Source: an uncultured Alphaproteobacteria bacterium (GTDB lineage Bacteria; Pseudomonadota; Alphaproteobacteria; Caulobacterales; Caulobacteraceae). From it: a stretch of DNA of 5,931 nucleotides. The notes under the pieces were generated by a model that had not been told where the DNA came from, did not search any database, and worked only from the letters and a program-made list of their open reading frames with translations. Made by a program: the position numbers and the translations under genes. Below are positions 1 to 5,931 of the stretch, one piece after another (within the stretch, counting starts at the first letter, position 1; each line of letters starts with the position of its first letter). The stretch is from NCBI GenBank assembly GCA_903928755.1, contig CAIYSH010000458.1, positions 1-5,931 of the forward strand, written 5' to 3'.

Positions 1-870
1 GAGGCCGAGCTGGATGCGCCCACCCGCACCGCCCTGGCCCGGGCCCAGGCGGTCTATGGCAAGTACATGGACGACTTCACTTCAGCCATGTGGGAGACCG
101 TTGAAGCCAGATCGCCCGCCGCCTCCCGCCAGGAGCGCAAGCGCTTCGACCATTTCGTCAATGTGATCACCGGCAAGGCCAAGGTCTTCCAGTCCCATCC
201 GTCGGACTTCCACTTTCCGGGCCTGCCCTCCATCGAGTTCTATGACGACAGCCTGTTCCCCTGGATGCCTGAGGTCGAGGGCTATTTCGAAGCCATTCTG
301 GATGAGGTCCAGCAGGAGCTGGCCCGGGGCCAGGACGCCTTCTCCCCCTATGTCCAGCTGCCCATGGGTGTGCCTGTCGACCAGTGGGCCGATCTCAATC
401 ATTCCCAGACCTGGACAACCCTCTCCCTGAAATCTAGGGGTCAGGTCGTCACGGAAAATGCCGACCGGTTTCCCAAGACGCTGGAGGCCCTCGACCTCCT
501 GCCTCAGCCTTCGGTGCCAAACCGATCTCCCGTGGCGGTCCTGTCGGCCCTGAAGCCCCACACGCGCATTCCACCCCACCACGGGGTCTCCAACACCCGA
601 CTGGTCTTCCACCTGCCCCTGATCGTGCCCGACCATTGCGGCTTCCGGGTCGGCTCGGAGACCCGGCCCTGGGTTCCCGGCAAGGCCTGGGTGTTTGATG
701 ACACCATCGAGCATGAGGCCTGGAACAACAGCGACCAGCTGCGGGTCATCCTGCTGACCGATGTGCGCAATCCGTTCCTGACCCAGTACGAACACGACCT
801 CTATGGCGAGGTGCTGGCAGCCATTGATGAATTCCACAATGAGGCTGCGGCGTATACACAAACCCTCTGA
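1..870 (+). CDS. Aspartyl/asparaginyl beta-hydroxylase-family dioxygenase, 5'-truncated by the window
   Basis: The product is the C-terminal 289 residues of a probable 2-oxoglutarate/Fe(II)-dependent dioxygenase of the AspH type, which hydroxylates the beta-carbon of Asp or Asn in proteins or peptides. The domain opens with a PGLPSIEFYDDSLFPW segment (about 217-264). The double-stranded beta-helix core carries HHGVSNTRLVFHL (577-615), GFRVG, WVFDDTIEHEAWN (685-726) and RVILLTD (742-762). By family pattern, the His codons at 580 and 712 would be the iron ligands and the Arg codon at 742 would bind 2-oxoglutarate. The frame is open to base 1, with a helical, coding-like stretch (ALARAQAVYGKYMDDF) before the first ATG at 67. 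That ATG has no evident Shine-Dalgarno, so the true start lies upstream. Relatives often have an N-terminal TPR region, but this cannot be seen here. The gene ends 24 bases before a sulfotransferase gene on the same strand. The fold assignment is strong; the substrate is unknown. Confidence 0.87.
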   Translation, partial: EAELDAPTRTALARAQAVYGKYMDDFTSAMWETVEARSPAASRQERKRFDHFVNVITGKAKVFQSHPSDFHFPGLPSIEFYDDSLFPWMPEVEGYFEAILDEVQQELARGQDAFSPYVQLPMGVPVDQWADLNHSQTWTTLSLKSRGQVVTENADRFPKTLEALDLLPQPSVPNRSPVAVLSALKPHTRIPPHHGVSNTRLVFHLPLIVPDHCGFRVGSETRPWVPGKAWVFDDTIEHEAWNNSDQLRVILLTDVRNPFLTQYEHDLYGEVLAAIDEFHNEAAAYTQTL

Positions 871-884
871 CCCCTAACGCAACC

Positions 885-888
885 GAGG
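885..888 (+). promoter_or_regulatory. Ribosome-binding site for the GTG start at 895
   Basis: GAGG lies six bases before the GTG at 895, in the 24-base gap between the two plus-strand genes. It supports GTG rather than the next in-frame ATG (1006), which would remove the first TPR. No promoter is apparent in the short gap, consistent with co-transcription from upstream. Confidence 0.6.
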
Positions 889-894
889 CCCCCT

Positions 895-2502
895 GTGGAT
901 CGCCAGGAACTTTACAACAACATCAACCAGAAGCTGGCTGCCGACGACATTGAAGGCGCGGTGGATCTGGCTGAAGTGGGGTTGGCCCTGGGAGAAACCC
1001 ATCCCATGCTCCTCAACCTCTGCGCCTACCGCCTCGAGGTCAGGGGAGACTTTGCCGGGTCACTGAAACTGCTGGATCAGGCCCTGCAGATATCGCCGGA
1101 GGATGTCACCATTCTGAGCGCCATCGGGCACAACTGGCTGAAGCAGGCAGCACCCCGCAATGCCCTCAGATCCTTCTCGGCCGCCCTGGCCCGGGCCCCG
1201 GGCTTTGCACCGGCCCATCATGGCGCCGGTCTGGCCCTGTGGGCCCTTGGGGACATGAAGGAATCCCGGACAGCGCAGGCCCGCGCCGCTGCTCTGGATC
1301 CCAACTATCCAGACCCCAGGGGTGCCCTCGCCTTGCTGGCCCTCCATGAGCGGAAACCCGATGAGGCACGGGCACACGCCAATGCCGCCTTGCGCCTCAA
1401 TCCCCGGGAGCCGGCCGCCTTTCTGACCCTGGCGACCCTTGACCAGGAGGCTGGAGATCACGCGGCGGTCGCCGCCCGCCTGCAGACGGAAATCCGCAAT
1501 CCCCAGATCGCGCCGCTTCAGAGGGCACCCCTATGCCGGTTGCTGGGAGATGCCCTGGACAGCCTTGGCGAGTTTGACGCCGCCTTCGCCGCCTATCACG
1601 AAGGAAACACCATCCAGCGGCTCATGTTCGCGCCGCAACATGGCGGCGATGACCTGGAAAGTGCTGTGGGGCTCTGCGAACGTATTACCCGCGAATTCAA
1701 GGCCGAGGCGCATACCTTCCCCACCCCCCATGTCCTTGAGGGGCCAGACGTCAATCATGTCTTCCTGTTGGGCTTTCCTCGCTCTGGCACCACCCTGCTT
1801 GAGCAGGTACTGGCCAGTCATCCCGATGTCGTGGCTCTGGAGGAAAAGCCCACCCTAAATGATGACATTACCGCCTTCTTCCTTGAGCAGGACTCCCTCG
1901 AAACCCTGCTGAACCTGGATGAGGCGGAAATTGCCAGCCGGGTCGCCGCCTATTGGGAGCGGATTGCAGGATATGGGTTGAGGGTTGAGGGCAAGACCTT
2001 TGTCGACAAGCAGCCCTCCATGACCATCTATCTGCCGCTGATCGCCAAACTCTTTCCCCGGGCCAGGATCATTGTCGCCCGCCGGGATCCCCGGGATGTC
2101 GTGCTGAGCTGCTATCGCCGCGGCTTCAACATGAACCGGACCATTTATGAGTTCACCGATCTGGAGCGCCTTGCGACCCTCTATGCGGCCACCATGGAGC
2201 TGGCGGAGCTGTATTTCGACAAGCTGCCCCTGAAATTCCACGTCCACAGCCATGAGGCCATGATTGCCGACTTCGACGGCCGCATCAGCGCTCTGTGCGA
2301 CAGCCTCGGCCTCGACTTTGACGAGAACATGCGGAACTTCGTTGAAACGGCAAAGGCCCGGGATATCCGCACGCCGAGCGCCGGTCAGGTTGTCCAGGGA
2401 CTGAATGCCGGTGGCGTTGGCTACTGGCGCAATTACGAGACCCATCTGGCCCCGGCGTGCGCGATTCTGGAGCCCTGGATACAGCGCTACGGCTATGCCT
2501 GA
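895..2502 (+). CDS. TPR-containing sulfotransferase (tyrosylprotein sulfotransferase-like)
   Basis: This complete 535-residue protein probably transfers sulfate from PAPS to a hydroxyl group, perhaps Tyr of a protein or peptide. Residues about 4-204 form TPR units in a 34-residue register (starts near 37, 71, 105, 139 and 173), with another TPR-like hairpin at about 206-242. The sulfotransferase domain follows. Its 5'-phosphosulfate loop is GFPRSGTT (293-300). HPDVVALEEKP (309-319) contains Glu316/317, one of which would match the catalytic base. FVDKQP carries Lys372. The 3'-phosphate motif RRDPRDVVLSC has Arg397 and Ser405, the eight-residue spacing known in tyrosylprotein sulfotransferases. 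The end has TPSAGQVV and GYWRNYE (about 493-515), typical of the family. The protein shows no signal peptide, so it should act in the cytoplasm, with the TPRs likely gripping a protein partner. It is probably in an operon with the upstream hydroxylase. The GA of its TGA stop is also the first two bases of a repeat. Domain calls are firm; the acceptor substrate is unknown. Confidence 0.92.
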   Translation: MDRQELYNNINQKLAADDIEGAVDLAEVGLALGETHPMLLNLCAYRLEVRGDFAGSLKLLDQALQISPEDVTILSAIGHNWLKQAAPRNALRSFSAALARAPGFAPAHHGAGLALWALGDMKESRTAQARAAALDPNYPDPRGALALLALHERKPDEARAHANAALRLNPREPAAFLTLATLDQEAGDHAAVAARLQTEIRNPQIAPLQRAPLCRLLGDALDSLGEFDAAFAAYHEGNTIQRLMFAPQHGGDDLESAVGLCERITREFKAEAHTFPTPHVLEGPDVNHVFLLGFPRSGTTLLEQVLASHPDVVALEEKPTLNDDITAFFLEQDSLETLLNLDEAEIASRVAAYWERIAGYGLRVEGKTFVDKQPSMTIYLPLIAKLFPRARIIVARRDPRDVVLSCYRRGFNMNRTIYEFTDLERLATLYAATMELAELYFDKLPLKFHVHSHEAMIADFDGRISALCDSLGLDFDENMRNFVETAKARDIRTPSAGQVVQGLNAGGVGYWRNYETHLAPACAILEPWIQRYGYA

Positions 2503-2662
2503 CCGATCTCCCACCCACCGATCATACCGGCGAAGACCGTTATCCAGATCCCGGAGCGCGGTGGGTCCGGAAGGGCCTCACCCTGGATGGACGGCAGGCA
2601 CAAAGCTCCATGACCTGGACCCCGGCCTGCGCCGGGGTGACCGGTAGAGGTTGCAAGGCCAC
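2501..2662 (+). repeat. Repeat unit 1, full length, 162 bases
   Basis: This is the only copy with both motifs. The A motif at 2523-2550 is degenerate, since its arms ATACCGGC and ACCGTTAT no longer pair fully. The B hairpin at 2619-2638 is perfect. Compared with unit 2 it shows six substitutions over 138 aligned bases plus a 24-base segment (2533-2556) that unit 2 lacks. Its first two bases complete the stop codon of the sulfotransferase gene. Confidence 0.88.
2619..2638. other. Hairpin B, copy 1 (8-bp stem, 4-base loop)
   Basis: ACCCCGGC and GCCGGGGT pair perfectly around a CTGC loop. No T-tract follows on either strand, so this is unlikely to be a classical intrinsic terminator. It could act as a 3' mRNA-stabilising structure for the plus-strand operon; that role is inference. 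Confidence 0.8.
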
Positions 2663-2800
2663 GACCGATCTCCCACCCCCCGGGCATACCGGCGCGCGGC
2701 GGGTCCGGAAGGGCCTCACCCCGGATGGACGGCAGGCACAAAGCCCCATGACCTGGACCCCGGCCTGCGCCGGGGTGACCGGTAGAGGTTGCAAGGCCAC
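2663..2800 (+). repeat. Repeat unit 2, with a 24-base internal deletion
   Basis: This copy lacks the 24 bases corresponding to 2533-2556 of unit 1 and 2833-2856 of unit 3. The deletion removes the right arm and loop of the A hairpin, leaving only one hairpin, the perfect B at 2757-2776. Outside the gap it matches unit 3 at 52 of 53 bases. Confidence 0.88.
2757..2776. other. Hairpin B, copy 2 (8-bp stem, 4-base loop)
   Basis: This is an exact copy of the hairpin at 2619-2638, with the same ACCCCGGC/GCCGGGGT arms and CTGC loop. Again no T-tract follows. Confidence 0.8.
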
Positions 2801-2877
2801 GACCGATCTCCCACCCCCCGGGCATACCGGCGAAGGCCGGTATCCAGATCCCGGCGCGCGGTGGGTCCGGAAGGGCC
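2801..2877 (+). repeat. Repeat unit 3, truncated after 77 bases
   Basis: The first 32 bases are identical to unit 2, and the copy retains the 24 bases that unit 2 lost. Its A hairpin at 2824-2843 is perfect. Similarity stops after GGGCC at 2877, where the AT-richer AGTCAATTTTG sequence begins, so the B hairpin half is absent. It matches unit 1 at 71 of 77 bases. Confidence 0.88.
2824..2843. other. Hairpin A, intact copy (8-bp stem, 4-base loop)
   Basis: ATACCGGC and GCCGGTAT pair perfectly around GAAG. The equivalent in unit 1 (2524-2543) is degenerate, and in unit 2 it has been deleted. Its core is the inverted counterpart of hairpin B, as expected for a two-ended REP/BIME-like element. Confidence 0.8.
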
Positions 2878-2893
2878 AGTCAATTTTGTACGC

Positions 2894-2924
2894 AAAAGGC
2901 GGGCCGGCTTTCGCCGACCCGCCT
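2894..2924 (-). terminator. Probable intrinsic terminator of the TonB-dependent receptor gene
   Basis: AGGCGGG (2897-2903) pairs with CCCGCCT (2918-2924). After one C/A mismatch the stem continues with CGGC/GCCG (2905-2908 with 2913-2916) around a TTTC loop. On the minus strand the stem is followed by TTTT (complement of 2894-2897). It begins 26 bases after the receptor's stop codon. The T-tract is short and interrupted, so efficiency is uncertain. Read on the plus strand there is no T-tract after the stem. Confidence 0.65.
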
Positions 2925-2950
2925 GATCCAGTTCTGGAGTTCAGCTCGAC

Positions 2951-5931
2951 CTAGAAGTCGGCGCTGACGCTCACAAAGACGTTGCGGCCCAGGGTGTCAT
3001 AGAGCTGCGGGAACATGTTGCCGTTACCGCCGCCGAAGGCACCCGTATTGACCGAGTCACCGCGGGGCGGATCCTTGTCGAACAGGTTGTTGGCACCGGC
3101 GCGCAGGGTGAGACCCGTACGAACCTTCCATGAAGCGGCCAGGTCGATGTAGTTGGTCGCCTTGACCTTGCCGTCGATCTTGTCATCGATCCCCTGGTTC
3201 AGGAACGCATTCTTTGCGTTGCCGTCAAACGTCGCCGAACCGATATAGCGCCAGGTCAGTGTGCCCGTCACGTTCCAGGGGGTGGTCCAGGCCAGCTTGG
3301 CCCGGTGACGCCACTTGGGCAGGGGCACATTGCAGGTCACGCCATAGAGACCGACGCAGTCATAGGTACCGCCACCGGTGATCGGCTGGGTCACATAGTT
3401 CTTGGTATAGGTGCCCACCAGGCCCAGATTCAGGCCACCCCAATCGGGCAGGCCGAGGGAGGCCATGTCCGTGCGGTAGTTGGCCGCGACGTCGATACCC
3501 TTGGTCTGGATGAAGCCGGTATTGGCATTCAGGGTGTCGATATAACCCACACCGAACAGCAGGCCGGTGGCCGGGTCACGATGCACGAGGGCGCAATATG
3601 AGGATTCGCCAGCAAGGCACTTGCTGAGGATCACGGCGGCCCCACCCTGACCAGCCTGGATCAGGTTGCGGACGCGGATGTTCCAGTAGTCGATGGAGAA
3701 GGTCAGGCCAGGCGTGAAGCGCGGGCTGAACACTGCACCGTAGGTGTAGGTGTCAGCGGTTTCCGGATCCAGCAGCGGGTTACCGCCGGTGAGCGAGCCG
3801 CACTGCGAAGCTGGGCACGTATCGATCTTGCCATATTGGGCCGCCGTCACGCCCGAGGCCGCGCAAGCCGCAAGGGACTTGGTCGGGCTTGTCCCGGCGC
3901 AGGGGTCCTGGCCATTCCAAAGGCTTTGAACCTGAGCGGCGAACAGGTTGACGATGTTCGGGGCCCGGACGGCGCGGTTATAGCTGTAACGGAACCGCAC
4001 GTCATCGGTCGGGGCATATTCACCCTCGGCCTTGAAGGTGTTGGTATTCACGCCGGTGTTGTAGCGCGAGTAGCGATAGCCACCCGTGATCGCCAGGGTC
4101 TTCACCCAGGGCTTGTCTTCCACGAGCGGCAGGCGGGCTTCGCCAAACAGTTCGTAGACGTCAAAGGCACCGGACACGTTCTTGGACTGGCCGCCGCCCG
4201 ACAGGTCGCCGATGGTGTACTCGTTATCGACGTTATATTCGAGGCTTTCACGACGATATTCCGAACCCAGGGCGATACCCAGACCCTGGTCAGACCAGGG
4301 GGACTTGGCACCGTATTGACCGAGGTCGCCGGTGATGGAACCGCTGACGATCTGTTCGATCGTATTGCCGTTCCGCAGGCCGGGGGTCAGCAGGTAGTTA
4401 TAGGCGGACTGGCTGATGCCAGCGCCAAGGGCCTTGAAGATGTTCAGCGGAACGCAGTCGCCGCCGGAAACGCACTTGCCGGAGACCGGATCAACCAGCA
4501 GGGCCTTCTGGATCTTGGCCAGGGAGGCGTAACCGCCCTGGGTGTCCTGATAGGCTGCTGTGCCGTATTGGGCATAGAGGTCATAGTTCCAGCCATCGCC
4601 AAGATCGCCACGGAGGCCGAAATTGATCTTGTAGTTGGTGTGACTGAAGGCGTCCGTCCGCGGCACGGCCGCGAAGCGATAGCCCACCAGCATGCGTCCG
4701 AGTTCGGACGTGCCCGCCTTGGCACCGCACATGGCTGTCTGCTGCTGCAGGGACATGAGCGGGTTGTTGCAGTTCACTTCGAAATAGCTCTGACTCACCG
4801 TGGCACCGCCACCCGCGAACAGGCCCGAAGGTGCATACTGGGCGGTGGAGCGGTCATCGGCGAACATGAACTCGGAATAGAGCTCAACGGCCGGGTTCAG
4901 CTGGTAGTGCGCGAAATAACCGGCCGTATAGCGGTCGTCCTGACGCTGCAGATAGCTGAGGGTGTTGAAGTTGTAGCCAAAGTTGCCCGACGATGACGGC
5001 ACGAAGGTGTTGGTGCCATTGGGGTTGTCGGCCTGGCGGATGGTGGTGCCCGGAACGACATTCGGACTTCCGTCTGCGAAGAAGGTGGGCTGGAACGAGA
5101 ACCGGCCATACGCACCATTGGAAGATCCAAAGCACTTGTAGGTGTCATAGGCAGAGTTGACCGAGTTCGCACCGGGATAGGAGTAGAGGCCGCAGGCGGC
5201 GAAATCGCGGGTCGACTGGGTGACGGGCTGAGCATTGAAATAGCTCGCATAGACCGTGATGTTGCCCTTGTCGTCGTCGAAGTTCGAACCGAAGATCACC
5301 GAAGCGCTGGTCTGGCCGCCGTCCGAGCGATTGCCGGGGACCGCATAGCTGTTTTCCTTCAGGGCCTTCTGGGCCACCGAATCCTGCTGCTTGTGCTGGT
5401 TGAAGCTGTACTGGGCGTCCATGCGGACACCCTGGAAATTCTTCATCATGATGAAGTTGACGACGCCGGCCACGGCGTCAGCACCGTAAACGGCCGAGGC
5501 ACCACCGGTGACAACGTCAACCCGCTCCACCAGGGCGGCCGGAATGGTGTTCAGGTCGGCGACCGGGGACTGGGGGTCACCGGGCTGCAGGCGACGGCCA
5601 TTGACCAGAACGACGGTACGGCTCGGGCCGATGCCGCGAAGGTCGACTGTGGCGGTGCCGTTGGAGTTGATGGACTGGCCGAGGTTCTGGCCACCAAACA
5701 CCTGCGGCAGGGCATTGGTCAGGGTGTCGATGGTGGCCGTGCCGGCAACCTTCACATCTTCCTGGCTGACGGTCACCAGCGGGCTGTTGGAGGTCAGGTT
5801 CGGCTGGGCAATGCGCGAGCCGGTGACGACAATTTCAGCGACTTCCGGAGCCGCCGCCGCGGCAGCGGCATGAGCCGAGCCGGCCACGAGGGCGGCACTG
5901 CAGATGATCGACGAGGCCAGAAGCCTCTCGC
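2951..5931 (-). CDS. TonB-dependent outer-membrane receptor, start just outside the window
   Basis: This protein is an outer-membrane transporter that takes up a bound ligand using energy from TonB/ExbBD. The frame is open to the right edge. A GTG at 5887 would give 978 residues, but the in-frame upstream codons encode the hydrophobic core of a signal peptide (ERLLASSIICSAALVAGSAHA), so the true start is a few codons beyond 5931. Numbering from the GTG: an Ala-rich linker, a TonB-box-like EVAEIVVTG (15-23), and a plug domain at about 28-150 with VDLRGIGPSRTVVLVNGRRL (81-100) and GGASAVYGADAVAGVVNF. The remainder is the beta-barrel, with RYSYNRAVRAPN (633-644), GGNPLLDPETADTY (701-714), NNLFDKDPP and the usual aromatic terminus SVSADF. 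No N-terminal signalling (STN) domain is present, so it is a plain transporter. The mature protein has 14 cysteines in seven close pairs, probably loop disulfides. It converges on the hydroxylase-sulfotransferase pair. The ligand cannot be read from the sequence. Confidence 0.93.
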   Translation of the reverse strand, partial: ERLLASSIICSAALVAGSAHAAAAAAAPEVAEIVVTGSRIAQPNLTSNSPLVTVSQEDVKVAGTATIDTLTNALPQVFGGQNLGQSINSNGTATVDLRGIGPSRTVVLVNGRRLQPGDPQSPVADLNTIPAALVERVDVVTGGASAVYGADAVAGVVNFIMMKNFQGVRMDAQYSFNQHKQQDSVAQKALKENSYAVPGNRSDGGQTSASVIFGSNFDDDKGNITVYASYFNAQPVTQSTRDFAACGLYSYPGANSVNSAYDTYKCFGSSNGAYGRFSFQPTFFADGSPNVVPGTTIRQADNPNGTNTFVPSSSGNFGYNFNTLSYLQRQDDRYTAGYFAHYQLNPAVELYSEFMFADDRSTAQYAPSGLFAGGGATVSQSYFEVNCNNPLMSLQQQTAMCGAKAGTSELGRMLVGYRFAAVPRTDAFSHTNYKINFGLRGDLGDGWNYDLYAQYGTAAYQDTQGGYASLAKIQKALLVDPVSGKCVSGGDCVPLNIFKALGAGISQSAYNYLLTPGLRNGNTIEQIVSGSITGDLGQYGAKSPWSDQGLGIALGSEYRRESLEYNVDNEYTIGDLSGGGQSKNVSGAFDVYELFGEARLPLVEDKPWVKTLAITGGYRYSRYNTGVNTNTFKAEGEYAPTDDVRFRYSYNRAVRAPNIVNLFAAQVQSLWNGQDPCAGTSPTKSLAACAASGVTAAQYGKIDTCPASQCGSLTGGNPLLDPETADTYTYGAVFSPRFTPGLTFSIDYWNIRVRNLIQAGQGGAAVILSKCLAGESSYCALVHRDPATGLLFGVGYIDTLNANTGFIQTKGIDVAANYRTDMASLGLPDWGGLNLGLVGTYTKNYVTQPITGGGTYDCVGLYGVTCNVPLPKWRHRAKLAWTTPWNVTGTLTWRYIGSATFDGNAKNAFLNQGIDDKIDGKVKATNYIDLAASWKVRTGLTLRAGANNLFDKDPPRGDSVNTGAFGGGNGNMFPQLYDTLGRNVFVSVSADF
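5867..5929 (-). other. Signal peptide of the TonB-dependent receptor (N-terminal residues missing)
   Basis: Reading leftward from 5929 the frame gives ERLLASSIICSAALVAGSAHA, a basic residue followed by a hydrophobic core and an AHA signal-peptidase I site, before a run of alanines. This shows that the gene begins beyond the window edge and that the GTG at 5887, which lies inside the hydrophobic stretch, is not the start. The Cys is not in a lipobox context. Confidence 0.8.

Larger units (their letters stand above)
2501..2877. repeat. Three-copy tandem intergenic repeat with hairpin motifs
   Basis: This block fills most of the 448-base gap between the convergent genes. It consists of three head-to-tail copies starting at 2501, 2663 and 2801, each opening with GACCGATCTCCCACC. 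The first is 162 bases long, the second 138 (24 bases deleted) and the third stops after 77. The copies contain two kinds of GC-rich hairpin motif: A (CATACCGGCGAAG... type) and B (ACCCCGGC-CTGC-GCCGGGGT). B is an inverted, diverged version of A: 22 of 28 positions match when unit 3's A is compared with the reverse complement of B. This arrangement resembles the dispersed REP/BIME-like repeats of Proteobacteria, whose chance translation gives 'TPACAGVTG'-like peptides. The open frames across it (for example 2457-2954 on +) are therefore judged non-coding. Confidence 0.9.

Noticed and set aside
82..861. 259-residue open frame on the minus strand
   Set aside because: It is antisense to the hydroxylase gene, which carries the full catalytic motif set. 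The antisense translation is low in complexity and unrecognisable.
868..897. Hydroxylase and sulfotransferase in the same frame, separated by one TGA: broken fusion or stop read-through
   Set aside because: Both proteins have complete terminal domain motifs, and the second has its own GTG with a GAGG site. A shared frame occurs by chance one time in three.
2493..2825. 110-residue and overlapping 86-residue minus-strand frames in the repeat
   Set aside because: These translate the same repeat from the other strand, with duplicated segments and no independent sign of a gene.
2501..2877. CRISPR array
   Set aside because: The copies are 162 and 138 bases apart, with conserved sequence throughout and no unique spacers between short repeats.
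2879..2884. TTGACT on the minus strand as a -35 promoter element
   Set aside because: No matching -10 element lies at 16-18 bases; that region is GC-rich repeat. It would also point into the end of the sulfotransferase gene.
2457..2954. 165-residue plus-strand frame across the intergenic region
   Set aside because: Its sequence is the translated tandem repeat (TPACAGVTG-like segments recurring). Such predictions are a known artefact of proteobacterial intergenic repeats.
3836..4996. 386-residue open frame on the plus strand
   Set aside because: It is antisense to the TonB-dependent receptor, whose protein has clear family motifs throughout. Long antisense frames are common in GC-rich coding DNA, and this translation shows no recognisable domain.
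5890..5905. Cys in the receptor signal sequence as a lipoprotein attachment site
   Set aside because: The context SSIICSAA is not a lipobox and the Cys sits inside the hydrophobic core. A normal AHA cleavage site follows.

Overview
The window looks like the chromosome of a GC-rich alphaproteobacterium, most likely of the Caulobacteraceae (Caulobacter/Phenylobacterium/Brevundimonas type). The reasons are the large TonB-dependent receptor of a kind abundant in that group and in sphingomonads, the TPR-sulfotransferase next to a dioxygenase, and intergenic repeats whose spurious translation reads like the well-known 'PAFAGVT'-type proteobacterial repeat. The genus is an inference; no rRNA or housekeeping marker is present.

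Layout. Positions 1-870 (+) hold the C-terminal part of an aspartyl/asparaginyl beta-hydroxylase-family 2-oxoglutarate/Fe(II) dioxygenase, whose start lies left of the window. After 24 bases comes a complete gene at 895-2502 (+), with a GTG start and a GAGG ribosome-binding site. It encodes an N-terminal TPR array followed by a PAPS-dependent sulfotransferase domain. The two genes are probably co-transcribed. Positions 2503-2950 contain no gene. Instead there is a three-copy tandem repeat (2501-2877) with hairpin-forming inverted motifs, then a hairpin with a short T-tract oriented to terminate leftward transcription. Positions 2951-5931 (-) encode a large TonB-dependent outer-membrane receptor. 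Its reading frame is still open at the right edge and the signal peptide is visible there, so only the first few residues are missing.

How the parts may work together. The hydroxylase and sulfotransferase are both of types that modify side chains of proteins or peptides, and they converge on a receptor that imports a ligand through the outer membrane. It is an inference, not shown by the sequence, that the enzymes modify a peptide or protein connected with the receptor. The most unusual DNA structure is the tandem repeat. Its first copy begins inside the sulfotransferase stop codon, and its middle copy has lost exactly 24 bases between two CCGGCG repeats, removing one hairpin.
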